Assembly (NCBI GenBank): GCA_944380725.1
Contig: CALWIK010000010.1
Location: 1 to 43,385 of the forward strand
Direction of reading: 5' to 3'
DNA length: 43,385 bases
Origin: an uncultured Clostridia bacterium
GTDB taxonomy: Bacteria; Bacillota; Clostridia; Oscillospirales; Acutalibacteraceae
Part shown: in pieces, positions 27,885 through 36,874 of the stretch
Numbering within the stretch: position 1 is the stretch's first letter
Layout of the letters: each line of letters starts with the position of its first letter
Translations under genes and position numbers: made by a program
The notes under the pieces: model-generated
The model's database searches: none
Seen by the model: the letters and a program-made list of their open reading frames with translations, nothing else
Told to the model about the DNA's origin: nothing

Positions 27885-29333
27885 TTATTTCACAGTTTTT
27901 ACTATATATTTAATAAAGAATGACATGCAATATCCAAGAATAAGCCAAAAGAATATACTCATAAAGTTAATTTCTGAAAGCAACGTTTTTTCGAACATTG
28001 CAAAAATCAAATACGAAAAAAAGCATATAATTAAATTTATAAATACAGTATTCTTTAAAGAATTAAAATTTTTTAAGAAAAATAAAATTAAATCAAACAA
28101 AATCATAAATAAAAATGTTATAAACAGCATAAAACCAATTATTCCGTTGCAAACCAGTATAGAAATATACCCATTGTGGAAATTAGAAAAAGCTGCACCG
28201 GATTCAAAATATATATCTCCGTAAGCCAATATATTAGTGGATCCTATTCCCAAAAAAGGATGTTTTAAAAAAATAAACATAGCCTGTTTTAAAAGTAATC
28301 TTCGGCCACTTCCGCTACGTATATCGTAATTGGGGCGGCCAAAATGAATATCATAAAGGTCTTCGTGAGGACTTGTACTATTAGTTATTATAGAACAAAG
28401 TTCGTCAATAATATTTGAAGCATTATTTTGGAAATACGCTCTCAGTGCAAACAGGCCAAAAATAAGTATTAAACATCCAAAAAGGAATATGATTCCATGC
28501 TTTACAATTGATTTTATTGTCGATATGTTTTTTTCTAAAACTAGTTTATAAAAAAGCCAGAAAATTGCATAAATAACTAAAAACAAAAACGAAGCAACAG
28601 AATCGCTTAAAATTAATGCAGAAAAATGAGTTGACACTATTAAAGTTACTAACAAAACTTGAGCCCATTTTTTTTCTAAAAAGTAAAATTGATTTGTTCT
28701 ATAAAGTATGTGACAAAAAATTATAGAAACTACCGAGCTAAAAGCTAAAATATTAGGATTAATAAAAACACCTGTAAATCGTACTGAAGCAGTATTTTTT
28801 ACAATTCCTAAAATCCTATAATAGTGTTCGTAATTGTCGATTATTGGAATAGTAAATTCAAAAGAAAAAGAATCTCCAACCAATAGAACGATAAATCCTA
28901 ATATTACAAGTGCAGTTGAGATAGTTACCAGAATTTTACATAACAAAATTATTTCTTTTTTTATTTTTTCAAAACTAGATTCACAGTACATTCCATAAAA
29001 TATAAAAAAACATATTGCAGAGTGGTAAATAATAACTAACCCGGCTAAAAAGCTAATAGGAAATCCCATTCTTACATTTATAAAAGCTGTAATTATTGAA
29101 AATAAAATAAATAAAAAAATAATTTTTGAATATTTTACTTCTCTTAGCACTTTGTGCTTTAACTTGTTTTTAAAGATAAACAATGACCAAATAAAAATTA
29201 TCACACACAAAAATACAGATACAATATCTAAAAAAACTACTCCACTCAAAAATAGACTTATAAAATAAGCTATTCTAAAAGCAGACTCATTTAAAATGTT
29301 TTTGCAACAAACTGCTTTTATTGATTCTTTCAA
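27885..29333 (-). CDS. O-antigen ligase/polymerase-like membrane protein
   Basis: Polytopic protein of 482 residues with about 10-12 membrane helices. The large extracytoplasmic loop before the last helices carries the O-ligase-type signature: an Arg-rich segment (RSGSGRRLLLKQ), then KHPFLGIGSTN and FHNGYISILVCNGIIG, where the conserved HN.. motif of WaaL/Wzy-like proteins is found. It should polymerise or transfer lipid-linked glycans outside the membrane. The start is TTG with GGAG five bases ahead. It is the last gene of a three-gene operon (sugar transferase, aminotransferase, this), so a surface glycan or glycoprotein is the likely product. Confidence 0.85.
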   Translation of the reverse strand: MKESIKAVCCKNILNESAFRIAYFISLFLSGVVFLDIVSVFLCVIIFIWSLFIFKNKLKHKVLREVKYSKIIFLFILFSIITAFINVRMGFPISFLAGLVIIYHSAICFFIFYGMYCESSFEKIKKEIILLCKILVTISTALVILGFIVLLVGDSFSFEFTIPIIDNYEHYYRILGIVKNTASVRFTGVFINPNILAFSSVVSIIFCHILYRTNQFYFLEKKWAQVLLVTLIVSTHFSALILSDSVASFLFLVIYAIFWLFYKLVLEKNISTIKSIVKHGIIFLFGCLILIFGLFALRAYFQNNASNIIDELCSIITNSTSPHEDLYDIHFGRPNYDIRSGSGRRLLLKQAMFIFLKHPFLGIGSTNILAYGDIYFESGAAFSNFHNGYISILVCNGIIGFMLFITFLFMILFDLILFFLKNFNSLKNTVFINLIICFFSYLIFAMFEKTLLSEINFMSIFFWLILGYCMSFFIKYIVKTVK

Positions 29334-29368
29334 ATCAACTCCAACCCCTTATACGTCTCCATACCGCA

Positions 29369-30577
29369 TTATTTAGATATCTTTATTAAGCTATCTTTAA
29401 ATACGTCTATTATATAATCAACATCTTCATCTTTTAACAAAGTATGCAAAGGCAATGTAATTTCATTTTCATACATTTTATAAGCATTATTGAAGTCTTT
29501 TATATTAAATCCTAAATTTTTATAAGCATTAAACATTGGCAGTGGTTTATAATGAACATTTGTTGCAATTCCTTTTTCGGCCATTAACTCTATTAATTTG
29601 TTTCTAATTTTTTCATTCTGACCAACTAGCCTGACTAAATATAAATGTCCACTTGAAATAAAGTTTTTATCAAAATGATTTAAAAATTCAACCGGTAAAC
29701 ATTGCAAAGCTTTGTTATACTTATAGATTATGTCCTTTCTTCTTTTTAAAAAATTAGGATATCTCTTTAATTGCACCAAACCTATTGCAGCCATTATATC
29801 TGTCATATTGCACTTGTAACCAGGATAAATTATATCATACTCCCAAGCTCCCAGTTGTGTTTTTGCTAGCGCATCTTTAGACTGGCCATGAAGAGACCAT
29901 AGCATAAATTGCTTATATAAATCTTCATCGTTAAGTCCTTTTATAGCCTTCCAAGTAAGCGCTCCACCCTCTGCAGTTGTCAAATTTTTAACTGCATGAA
30001 ATGAAAAACTTGTAAAATCTGCAACAGCTCCACAAACTTGATTTTTATATCTCGCTCCAAACGCATGTGCAGCATCTGCTATAACTAATATCCGATTAAA
30101 AGCTTTTTGAATTTCATTTTTTGCACGGAACAATTTTTTTTTGTTTTCTACAACTGCAAATATTTTATCATAATCGCACATTTTTCCTGCTAGATCCACA
30201 GGAATTATAGCTTTAGTTTTTGGAGTTATTGCTCTACTTAAAAGGTCGTAGTCCATTTCAAAAGAGTCCTTAGCTGTGTCCACTAAAATAGGTGTAGCAC
30301 CAACATGGCAAATAACGCTAGCAGAAGCTGTATATGTATATGCACTAGTTATGACCTCATCTCCGGGTCCAATGCCCAAAACCCGCAGAATTAGCTCCAT
30401 GCAAGCCGTAGCAGAATTTAAACATACTGCTTTTTTAGTATAACAATACTCTGCGATTTTAGATTCAAACAATTTAGTTTTAGGTCCAGTAGTTATCCAC
30501 CCAGAGCGTAAAGAATCTTCAACTGCCTTTATTTCTGCCTCTGTAATATCAGGAGGAGAAAACTTTATAATTTTCAT
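29369..30577 (-). CDS. DegT/DnrJ/EryC1/StrS-family sugar aminotransferase
   Basis: PLP-dependent enzyme that aminates nucleotide-linked keto-sugars. 402 residues. PDITEAEIKAV and LRSGWITTGPKTKLFE open the protein, GDEVITSAYTYTASASV follows, the PLP aspartate is in IADAAHAFGA, and the Schiff-base lysine is in SFHAVKNLTTAEGG (about residue 195). The C-terminus NVHYKPLPMF is typical. The similarity is to PglE/PseC-type enzymes that make 4-amino sugars, but the precise substrate is not decided. It is encoded between a phosphoglycosyl transferase and an O-ligase. Confidence 0.92.
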   Translation of the reverse strand: MKIIKFSPPDITEAEIKAVEDSLRSGWITTGPKTKLFESKIAEYCYTKKAVCLNSATACMELILRVLGIGPGDEVITSAYTYTASASVICHVGATPILVDTAKDSFEMDYDLLSRAITPKTKAIIPVDLAGKMCDYDKIFAVVENKKKLFRAKNEIQKAFNRILVIADAAHAFGARYKNQVCGAVADFTSFSFHAVKNLTTAEGGALTWKAIKGLNDEDLYKQFMLWSLHGQSKDALAKTQLGAWEYDIIYPGYKCNMTDIMAAIGLVQLKRYPNFLKRRKDIIYKYNKALQCLPVEFLNHFDKNFISSGHLYLVRLVGQNEKIRNKLIELMAEKGIATNVHYKPLPMFNAYKNLGFNIKDFNNAYKMYENEITLPLHTLLKDEDVDYIIDVFKDSLIKISK

Positions 30578-30624
30578 AAAAAACCTTCGTTCCTCTGTTC
30601 AAAAAGTTTCACTAAAAAATTAAG

Positions 30625-31311
30625 CTAATCCAGCACCGCCAAAACAGTCTTTAACATTAATTTTACATCATAAAAAACATTGAAATTTTTGATATATTCG
30701 AGATTATATTTCATTTTATCTGGTAAAATTTTATTTATGTACTTTTCTTCTACAGTTTCATTACTTTCAAGATATTTATTCTCATCTTTAAAGCTTATGC
30801 TCGCCAAAGATGTGATTCCTGCTGGCATAAATAATGTTGCCAGCATTTCGTCAGAATAAGCGTCTACATATTTTTGAACTTCTGGACGAGTACCCACAAA
30901 GCTCATTTGTCCCCTCAATACATTAAATAGTTGAGGTAATTCATCCAGTCTAAATCTACGCAAAAATTTTCCTACTTTTGTAATTCTTTTATCATTATCC
31001 AAAGTAACCAAAGCGCCCAGTTTATCAGCGTTTTCAACCATTGTTCTAAATTTTAATATTCTGAATATTTTCCCATAAGTTGTAACGCGTTCTTGTTTAT
31101 ATAAAATTGGTCCTTTAGAAGTTGCCCTCACCACAACAGATATAATAAAAATCAGTGGAAACAATAAAATTAATAAAAAAACTGCAAATATAAAGTCGAA
31201 TAATCTTTTTAATAAAAGATCAAATTTTTTCCTTTTTAATACATCATAATAATATTTAGTCCTTTCGTTTTTTAAAGCCTTAGGAATTTGCTCCCAACTG
31301 CGTAAAATCAA
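30625..31311 (-). CDS. Undecaprenyl-phosphate sugar phosphotransferase (PglC/WcaJ-type)
   Basis: Initiating phosphoglycosyl transferase that moves a sugar-1-phosphate from a nucleotide sugar to undecaprenyl phosphate. 228 residues. A re-entrant hydrophobic helix (LFDFIFAVFLLILLFPLIF) is followed by the family core KGPILYKQERV, FRILKFRTMVENAD, the DE catalytic dyad in RRFRLDELPQLFNVLRGQMSFVG in sequence and TRPEVQKYV. This is a monotopic, small form like PglC. The start is TTG, with GAGG nine bases upstream. First gene of the polysaccharide operon, with a strong promoter. Confidence 0.93.
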   Translation of the reverse strand: MILRSWEQIPKALKNERTKYYYDVLKRKKFDLLLKRLFDFIFAVFLLILLFPLIFIISVVVRATSKGPILYKQERVTTYGKIFRILKFRTMVENADKLGALVTLDNDKRITKVGKFLRRFRLDELPQLFNVLRGQMSFVGTRPEVQKYVDAYSDEMLATLFMPAGITSLASISFKDENKYLESNETVEEKYINKILPDKMKYNLEYIKNFNVFYDVKLMLKTVLAVLD

Positions 31312-31355
31312 AGTTATAACCTCATTTTTATTTTTGTATTTACAAATCTTTTTTT

Positions 31356-31384
31356 AGTATACTAAAAAAGCTTAAAATTTTCAA
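31356..31384 (-). promoter_or_regulatory. SigA promoter of the polysaccharide operon, inside a palindrome
   Basis: On the minus strand TTGAAA (31384-31379), a 17-base spacer and TATACT (31361-31356). The -10 is the centre of a nearly perfect 20-base palindrome (TTTTTT AGTATACT AAAAAA), which could be an operator or, less likely, a chance AT-rich symmetry. Confidence 0.7.
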
Positions 31385-31394
31385 CAAGAACTAA

Positions 31395-32261
31395 TTATCT
31401 GCATTTTAATATAAATTTATCGACAAAAGTTGTAGATTCTACTATAGACTGCTCATATATATCAAAGAAGCTATCCGTGCGATATTCAAGGCTGCCCATA
31501 GGCCAAGACCATGAGCCGTGCAATAAATTTGAATAATCGTATCTATCGTCCTCTGTCAAGTCACGAATAAAGCTAGACATATACTCATCTTTACCTTTCC
31601 ATTTTTCTAATTTTTTTAATACAGACTTTTTAAGGCCTGTTCTATCTGTCATAAGGCCAAAAAACTTTCTAAAATCGCACATAGCCTCAAAAATATCCGT
31701 TTCTTTAACATTTGCACTATAATTTTCATTAAAAAGAGTACAAAAAAGTTCAGACATAAAATTTTTGACTTTTTCATCTTTTGGCAATAAACTTTTTAAC
31801 CTTATTTGGGTAGGCAACTGTTGTTTCTCATAACGCAAAATTATAACATCCAAAGTAGACTTTAAATTATTTCTACAAACTTTTAAAGGGCAGTTTTTAT
31901 TTAGCTCTGCTAAATTTTGTGAACCAAAATTAATAAAAGGAAGCGCTAATCTATCCAATATGCTATGGCAAAAAAATGCAATAAGGTAGGATTCCTCTAA
32001 TCGAGTAAAAAACTTGTTCTTAATGGCAGCCATAACTTCCTTTTGTAAATTATTAATATTTTCATTTTGTAAATATGCCCCATATTTTTTTATGCTGTAT
32101 CTACTCTTCTGCCCAGGCAACGCATTATGAGACAAAATAAAATCTGGGCCTTGGGCTCCCCATAAAATAGCATTTTTATTGTAATCAAAATGTGGATGCA
32201 ATTTTTTTAAATTTTTTAAAACGCGCTCTACCTGTAGATAATGTGTAATAGCCGCGGGCAT
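31395..32261 (-). CDS. Zinc-dependent phospholipase C-like protein
   Basis: 288 residues, related to the PF00882 zinc-dependent phospholipase C family (clostridial alpha-toxin/Bacillus PLC fold) but without a signal peptide, so probably cytoplasmic. Likely metal ligands are H in AAITHYLQ (about residue 7), D in WGAQGPDFI, H in FFCHSILDR and the neighbouring D. The N-terminus MPAAITHYLQ is typical of the uncharacterised clostridial branch. The function is not established, and true phospholipase activity is not implied. Start ATG with AAGGTG upstream. It stands between rsmF and the polysaccharide operon. Confidence 0.72.
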   Translation of the reverse strand: MPAAITHYLQVERVLKNLKKLHPHFDYNKNAILWGAQGPDFILSHNALPGQKSRYSIKKYGAYLQNENINNLQKEVMAAIKNKFFTRLEESYLIAFFCHSILDRLALPFINFGSQNLAELNKNCPLKVCRNNLKSTLDVIILRYEKQQLPTQIRLKSLLPKDEKVKNFMSELFCTLFNENYSANVKETDIFEAMCDFRKFFGLMTDRTGLKKSVLKKLEKWKGKDEYMSSFIRDLTEDDRYDYSNLLHGSWSWPMGSLEYRTDSFFDIYEQSIVESTTFVDKFILKCR

Positions 32262-32337
32262 TTTTTCACCTTCTTTATAAAAGTATTCTGTGGCAAAATT
32301 ATATCATCTGTGCACTTCTTTGTGCAAATTATAGTTA

Positions 32338-33708
32338 TTAAAGCAGTCTTAACCCTTTGGGATATTTATTTTTTAGTCTTCCACCTACAGCCTTCGCATA
32401 ACCGGTTACAACTCCGTCCACGCAAATTCCAACATATCCATTAATATTTGCAGAAAACGGTAGTTCTTCTCCTTTTAAATATGCCAAAACTTCTGGTGAA
32501 CTCGAAGAAAAATTAACCTTTAACTTTATTTCATTTGGCTTAGCGGCCATATATACCGAATGTTCCGGAACTAAAGAATCCTTTTTTATTTTTGCTAACA
32601 AAACTCCAGCTCTTAAAACATTTAAACCTATCGTATTAGGCAAATCATCTGGCAAAATAGCAATATTTTCTCCAATTTGCATTATTTTTCCGTAAGGGTA
32701 TTCATTAAAAAGTTCCGAAAACAATTTTAGTCCAATATTATTTTCTCTAACTTTTTTACTTTTATAATTAAATTTGTTTGAATTTTTATAATTTAAATAT
32801 TTTCTTCTAAATTTAGCAATAAAATGTCCCTCACCGCCATCCTGTGGAAAAATTCTTATGGCGTTGCAAGTATTTATCAAACCGTTGCCCATCCTAATAT
32901 TAAACGCAGGTCGACCAAAATTACAGTTTATTTTTTCAAGTTCAAAATCAGGATTTTCATTTAAAAAATAGTATACAGCCTGTTCGTTTTCTTCCAAAGA
33001 AAATGTGCAGGTCGAATATACCATTACACCATTTTCTTTTAAAGTTTTGGCTGCAAAGTTTAATATATCCCGCTGTCGTTTGGCACATATTTTTACACGT
33101 TCTATTGACCACTCATTTATTGATAACGGATTTTTCCTAAACATTCCTTCACCAGAACATGGAGCATCGACTAAAACTTTGTCAAAAAAACAACTTAATT
33201 TGCTGCATAAAATGTCTAAAGCACATGATGAAACCACTGCATTTCTAATCCCCATACGTTCAATATTAGAAAGTAAGATTTGAGCTCTATTTTTTATTAT
33301 CTCGTTTGACCATAAAAGTCCTTTTCCATTTAGCTCTGCAGCTATTTGAGTTGATTTTCCTCCTGGCGCGGCACATAGATCTAGAATTTTCTCGCCTGGC
33401 TGCGGAGCCAAAATCGTAACTGCCGAAGTTGCAGATGGTTCCTGAACATAAAACGCACCTGCATGGTGTAGCGGTAAATTGCCTATTGAATCAATATTTT
33501 CTTTAATATAATAGCTATTTTTTGAAAATTTTGATTTTTCTATTTTAAAATTAAAAACTTTTTTAAATTTTTCTTCATTAATTTTTAAAGTGTTTATTCT
33601 AATTCCTTTATAAGGCGGACTTTTATAGCACAACATAAATTTTTTATACTCTTCGTCAGCTTTTAATATCTTTTTCATCTCTAATTTATAAGATTCGGGC
33701 AACTTCAT
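32338..33708 (-). CDS. rRNA/tRNA (cytosine-C5)-methyltransferase, NOL1/NOP2/sun family
   Basis: SAM-dependent m5C RNA methyltransferase of 456 residues. The N-terminal region (1-90) includes RINTLKI. The catalytic domain has DLCAAPGGKSTQIA for SAM binding, VDAPCSGEGMFRKNP with one catalytic Cys and YSTCTFSLEENE with the second. A C-terminal PUA-like region (390-456) ends GRLKNKYPKGLRLL. The architecture is like RsmF of Firmicutes, which acts on 16S rRNA, but the exact position cannot be told. ATG start with GGAGAC 12 bases upstream. Confidence 0.92.
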   Translation of the reverse strand: MKLPESYKLEMKKILKADEEYKKFMLCYKSPPYKGIRINTLKINEEKFKKVFNFKIEKSKFSKNSYYIKENIDSIGNLPLHHAGAFYVQEPSATSAVTILAPQPGEKILDLCAAPGGKSTQIAAELNGKGLLWSNEIIKNRAQILLSNIERMGIRNAVVSSCALDILCSKLSCFFDKVLVDAPCSGEGMFRKNPLSINEWSIERVKICAKRQRDILNFAAKTLKENGVMVYSTCTFSLEENEQAVYYFLNENPDFELEKINCNFGRPAFNIRMGNGLINTCNAIRIFPQDGGEGHFIAKFRRKYLNYKNSNKFNYKSKKVRENNIGLKLFSELFNEYPYGKIMQIGENIAILPDDLPNTIGLNVLRAGVLLAKIKKDSLVPEHSVYMAAKPNEIKLKVNFSSSSPEVLAYLKGEELPFSANINGYVGICVDGVVTGYAKAVGGRLKNKYPKGLRLL

Positions 33709-33771
33709 ATTATAAAAATGTCTCCTTATATTTTTAGAATATTTTATTTTTTTGTGTTAATAATACTATTG

Positions 33772-33808
33772 CGATCAAAAATTAAATCTATTTTTTAACA
33801 TTTGATCG
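33772..33808. repeat. Inverted repeat upstream of the Asn/Gln/Lys-rich mini-gene
   Basis: CGATCAAA (33772-33779) and TTTGATCG (33801-33808) are perfect inverted arms 21 bases apart, in the gap between rsmF and the divergent mini-gene. A further IR (GTTATA-CCA-TATAAC) lies at 33832-33846. They could be operators; no T-run follows, so neither is a terminator. No convincing -35/-10 pair of any sigma class was found here. Confidence 0.4.
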
Positions 33809-33862
33809 TAAAAATATTTTTAATTCTCGTTGTTATACCATATAACGTGGGGGGTGATTTTA

Positions 33863-33955
33863 ATGGCACAGAACAATCAAAATAATCAAAACAAAAATAA
33901 TAACAGCAATAAAAGTGATAATAATAAGCAAAACAAAAATACTAACGACAGATAA
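33863..33955 (+). CDS. 30-residue Asn/Gln/Lys-rich peptide, possible spore protein
   Basis: Too short for routine gene finding but well formed: ATG preceded by GGGGGGTG at eight bases, 30 codons, then TAA and a terminator. Two thirds of the residues are N, Q or K (MAQNNQNNQNKNN...NTNDR), with no hydrophobic core, so it should be disordered. Tiny hydrophilic peptides of this type are found among minor spore proteins, but I cannot assign a family, so this is a suggestion only. Codons are mostly AAT, AAA and CAA, in line with the genome's AT bias, so the frame could partly reflect base composition. The SD is the main argument. Confidence 0.6.
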   Translation: MAQNNQNNQNKNNNSNKSDNNKQNKNTNDR

Positions 33956-34023
33956 ATGTTAACGTAACCCCAATGAGCATAGTTTAAACAGAAAAAGTTA
34001 TTAAAATAAGATATTATTTTTAA

Positions 34024-34058
34024 AACCAACATTCTAAAATGTGGAATGTTGGTTCTTA
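34024..34058. terminator. Terminator between the mini-gene and the YitT-family gene
   Basis: A perfect eleven-base stem (34024-34034 with 34044-34054) and a nine-base loop. The plus side is followed by CTTAATT, the minus side by TTTTA. It lies between convergent genes and can serve both. Confidence 0.65.
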
Positions 34059-34090
34059 ATTATACACAAAATTGGATTTTATTTGCAAAT

Positions 34091-35050
34091 TTACTTTTTT
34101 ATTTTTTTGTTCTTATCGGAAATTTTCTTAAAAAAATTAGAACGTTCTAGTTCTTTATCAAGTTCTTTAAAACCAAGCCCTGTAATTTCTCCCTCATTAC
34201 TTATCATTACAAATGCATTTTCGTCTTCTTCTTTTATTACGTCATATACCTTATATACTTCTTGCTTTCTTACCGCACTAAGCAAAACTTCTCCTTCTTG
34301 AGAAGAATACACGCCTCTAGCCTTTAAAGCTGTAACTCCCCTTTTTAACTCATTAATAATTCTTCTAGAAATCTCGTCACTCTTTTTTGATACAATAAAT
34401 ACAAGCCTACCCGTGCCTAAATTAGAACCATACAGCAAAGTATCAATAATTTTAGTTTCGATAAAAAGCAAAATAGCCGCATAAGTTGCTCCATTTATAA
34501 TAGCAAAAGGATCGCTGCTGCCCAGACTGTATGTAACAGCAGAAATCCCAATTACTGTTCCATCTATAAAAAGCAGTATTTTCCCAACAGGAATATGTGG
34601 AATATGTATTTTTGTTAAAGTAGCTAAAAGATCTGTCCCTCCAGTGGCAGCGCCTCTCATAAAAATTAGGCCTAACCCTAATCCACCAGTTAAAGCAGCT
34701 AATATAGCTGCTATCATCATGTCTCCATGATATTCTGGCAAAATCGGAACCGTTAAATCTGCAAAAACGTTTAAAGCTACCGTTGCAAATAGATTTTTTA
34801 TAAGCCCTCTCCAATTGAGCTCTATAAAAGCCCATAAAAATATTGGAATATTAACTAGCAAGCAGAACAAACCTTTTGGAAATCCCGTAAAATCACCAAC
34901 CAACTGACCAATTCCTATTACTCCTCCCGGAGAGATATTATTAGGATCTGTAAAACAATTTATAGATATTGCATACATAAAGCACCCAAATAATATTATA
35001 GCAACATCCTGTATCCATATAGATAAATTTTTATTTTTTAAATTTTTCAT
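34091..35050 (-). CDS. YitT family membrane protein (DUF161-DUF2179)
   Basis: 319 residues. Five or so membrane helices in residues 10-215 carry the YitT signature (NNISPGGVIGIGQLVG, GAATGGTDLLA), followed by a cytoplasmic DUF2179 domain (about 220-305; TALKARGVYSSQEGEVLL). Family function is unsettled. The frame is open to 35074, where a TTG lies, but its first codons overlap the GGAAG that serves the ATG at 35050. The C-terminus is Lys-rich. It follows mrnC by 29 bases on the same strand. Confidence 0.88.
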   Translation of the reverse strand: MKNLKNKNLSIWIQDVAIILFGCFMYAISINCFTDPNNISPGGVIGIGQLVGDFTGFPKGLFCLLVNIPIFLWAFIELNWRGLIKNLFATVALNVFADLTVPILPEYHGDMMIAAILAALTGGLGLGLIFMRGAATGGTDLLATLTKIHIPHIPVGKILLFIDGTVIGISAVTYSLGSSDPFAIINGATYAAILLFIETKIIDTLLYGSNLGTGRLVFIVSKKSDEISRRIINELKRGVTALKARGVYSSQEGEVLLSAVRKQEVYKVYDVIKEEDENAFVMISNEGEITGLGFKELDKELERSNFFKKISDKNKKIKK

Positions 35051-35079
35051 AATAATTAAATCACTTCCAGTCAAAAAGT

Positions 35080-35463
35080 TTATATCAAATCAAAAAGTTC
35101 TCTAACTCTTTTTATATCGCCTTTTAAATAAGTATATCCTATTAAGGCTTCTAGTCCTGTTGCTTTATGATACTCTTCATCTGAGGCATTTTTGGGAGTA
35201 TGATTGGTGTGAGTATTTCTTCCTCTTTTAAATATAGTTAATTCTTCTTCTGTTAAAAACGAAGATAATTTACTTATTGCCTCAGACTGAGCTTTGCAGC
35301 ATACTTTTTCTACCTTCATTTTATTTAATTTGCCTACTGGATAATTCCCTTCACATACAAGTTTTTCTCTAACCAGTAATTCATAAACTCCATCTCCAAC
35401 AAATGCTAATTTTAATGGATTTAACAGTTTATAATCACATTTTGCATCATATAAACGCTTCAA
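35080..35463 (-). CDS. mrnC: Mini-ribonuclease III
   Basis: RNase III-like dimer without a dsRNA-binding domain that matures 23S rRNA ends in Firmicutes. 127 residues. The catalytic stretch LKLAFVGDGVYELLVRE holds the key Asp, and RGRNTHTNHTPKNASDEEYHKATGLEALIGYTYL matches the family across the second acidic site. An in-frame ATG at 35478 overlaps the SD; the TTG at 35463, five bases after GGGAGGG, is preferred. It is downstream of obg by 21 bases. Note the unusual His-rich THTNHT in place of the common KSGTT. Confidence 0.9.
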   Translation of the reverse strand: MKRLYDAKCDYKLLNPLKLAFVGDGVYELLVREKLVCEGNYPVGKLNKMKVEKVCCKAQSEAISKLSSFLTEEELTIFKRGRNTHTNHTPKNASDEEYHKATGLEALIGYTYLKGDIKRVRELFDLI

Positions 35464-35484
35464 ACTAGTCCCTCCCATATAAAC

Positions 35485-36750
35485 CTATTCAATAAACTCA
35501 AACTCCAAATCATAAATGTTAACAGTATCGCCCTCTTTAATTCCATATTTTTTTAACTCCTCCGAAATTCCTAACTTGTTTAACATTCTTTGAAAATACT
35601 GCAAAGATTCATAATCATCAAAATTGACACTTTGAATCAAGTTTAGTACTTTTTTTCCCGTAATAAAGTATGTTTCATTTTGTTTTTCTACTTTTATTTG
35701 TTCATCTTGGTTGTTAACTGATATTTTAGATATTTTTTCTGGTTCATAAATTGTAATTAGCGGCAAAAGAGCTAACTGTGCTTCAATATATTTTAATAAT
35801 GCCTCCACACCATAATTTGTTGCAGCTATTATCGGAAAAAACTTATAACCTTTTGTTTCTATATAATTTTTAAATTTATTAATTTGAGCATCCGTTGCGA
35901 GATCACATTTATTGCCAGTAACAATCATTGGACGTTCTGTTAATTTTTGATTAAAATTTTTCAACTCATTGTTTATAACTTCAAAATCTTCAATAGGGTT
36001 CCGCCCTTCGTTTCCAGAAATATCCACAACGTGCACCAAAAGTCTGCAGCGCTCTATATGGCGTAAAAATTGATGGCCTAACCCTACTCCATTTCCTGAT
36101 CCTTCTATCAATCCAGGAATATCTGCGACTACAAAAGAGTTCTCATGCCTTCGAACCACCCCAAGCACTGGCGTAGTAGTTGTAAAATGATAATTTGCAA
36201 TTACAGGTTTTGCTTGGCTCACTACAGATATTAAAGTAGATTTCCCTACATTAGGAAAGCCCACAAGCCCAACATCCGCTAATAATTTTAACTCCAATTG
36301 CACTTCCAATTCTTCACCTTTTTGTCCAGGCTTTGCAAACCGCGGAGCCTGTCTTGTAGGTGTTGCAAAGTGAAAATTTCCAAAACCACCCCTGCCTCCT
36401 TTTGCAATAACAGTCGGTTCATCATCAGAAATATCTGCTATTATTCTACCATTTTTTAAGTCTTTAACTATTGTTCCTTTTGGCACTTTAACTATCAAGT
36501 TTGGTGCACTTTTTCCATAAGATCTGCTAGGCCGTCCATTTTCTCCATTTTGAGCAATATATTTTTTCTTATACCTAAAATCTGCTAAAGTAGATAAATT
36601 ATTGTCTGCAACAAAAATAATATCTCCACCTCGGCCTCCATCTCCTCCGTCTGGGCCTCCGTTTGCCACATATTTTTCTCTATGAAATGATACCGCTCCG
36701 TTTCCTCCATCACCTGCTTTTAATTTTATCTTTGCAATATCTACAAACAC
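35485..36750 (-). CDS. obg: GTPase Obg/CgtA
   Basis: Essential ribosome-associated GTPase involved in 50S assembly and stress and sporulation control. 421 residues: a glycine-rich Obg fold (1-158; AGDGGNGAVSFHREKY, GGDGGRGGD), the G domain (159-330; G1 GFPNVGKST, G3 DIPGLIEGSG, G4 GNKCDLA) and the C-terminal OCT domain (345-421). The start is GTG with AAGGGTGG upstream. A terminator-like hairpin separates it from rpmA, so its level may be set apart from that of the ribosomal protein genes. Confidence 0.97.
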   Translation of the reverse strand: MFVDIAKIKLKAGDGGNGAVSFHREKYVANGGPDGGDGGRGGDIIFVADNNLSTLADFRYKKKYIAQNGENGRPSRSYGKSAPNLIVKVPKGTIVKDLKNGRIIADISDDEPTVIAKGGRGGFGNFHFATPTRQAPRFAKPGQKGEELEVQLELKLLADVGLVGFPNVGKSTLISVVSQAKPVIANYHFTTTTPVLGVVRRHENSFVVADIPGLIEGSGNGVGLGHQFLRHIERCRLLVHVVDISGNEGRNPIEDFEVINNELKNFNQKLTERPMIVTGNKCDLATDAQINKFKNYIETKGYKFFPIIAATNYGVEALLKYIEAQLALLPLITIYEPEKISKISVNNQDEQIKVEKQNETYFITGKKVLNLIQSVNFDDYESLQYFQRMLNKLGISEELKKYGIKEGDTVNIYDLEFEFIE

Positions 36751-36794
36751 AAAAAACCACCCTTCATTTTGCAGCCAAAATATCTACAATAAAT

Positions 36795-36838
36795 AAACAA
36801 AAAGAACCTTAGGTATAGCTGAGTCCCAAGATTCTTTT
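36795..36838 (-). terminator. Terminator/attenuator between rpmA and obg
   Basis: A 14-base stem on the minus strand (36838-36825 with 36813-36800, two G-U pairs) and a 12-base loop end in a T-rich tract (TTTTTGTTTATTTATT). It lies 37 bases after the rpmA stop and about 45 before the obg start. Confidence 0.75.
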
Positions 36839-36874
36839 CATTGTAAATTTTTGCCAAATTCATAAAAAAGCAAA

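Noticed and set aside
34452-34835. Alternative minus frame within the YitT-family gene
   Set aside because: A frame-shifted shadow (aromatic- and Arg-rich) inside a well conserved membrane protein gene.
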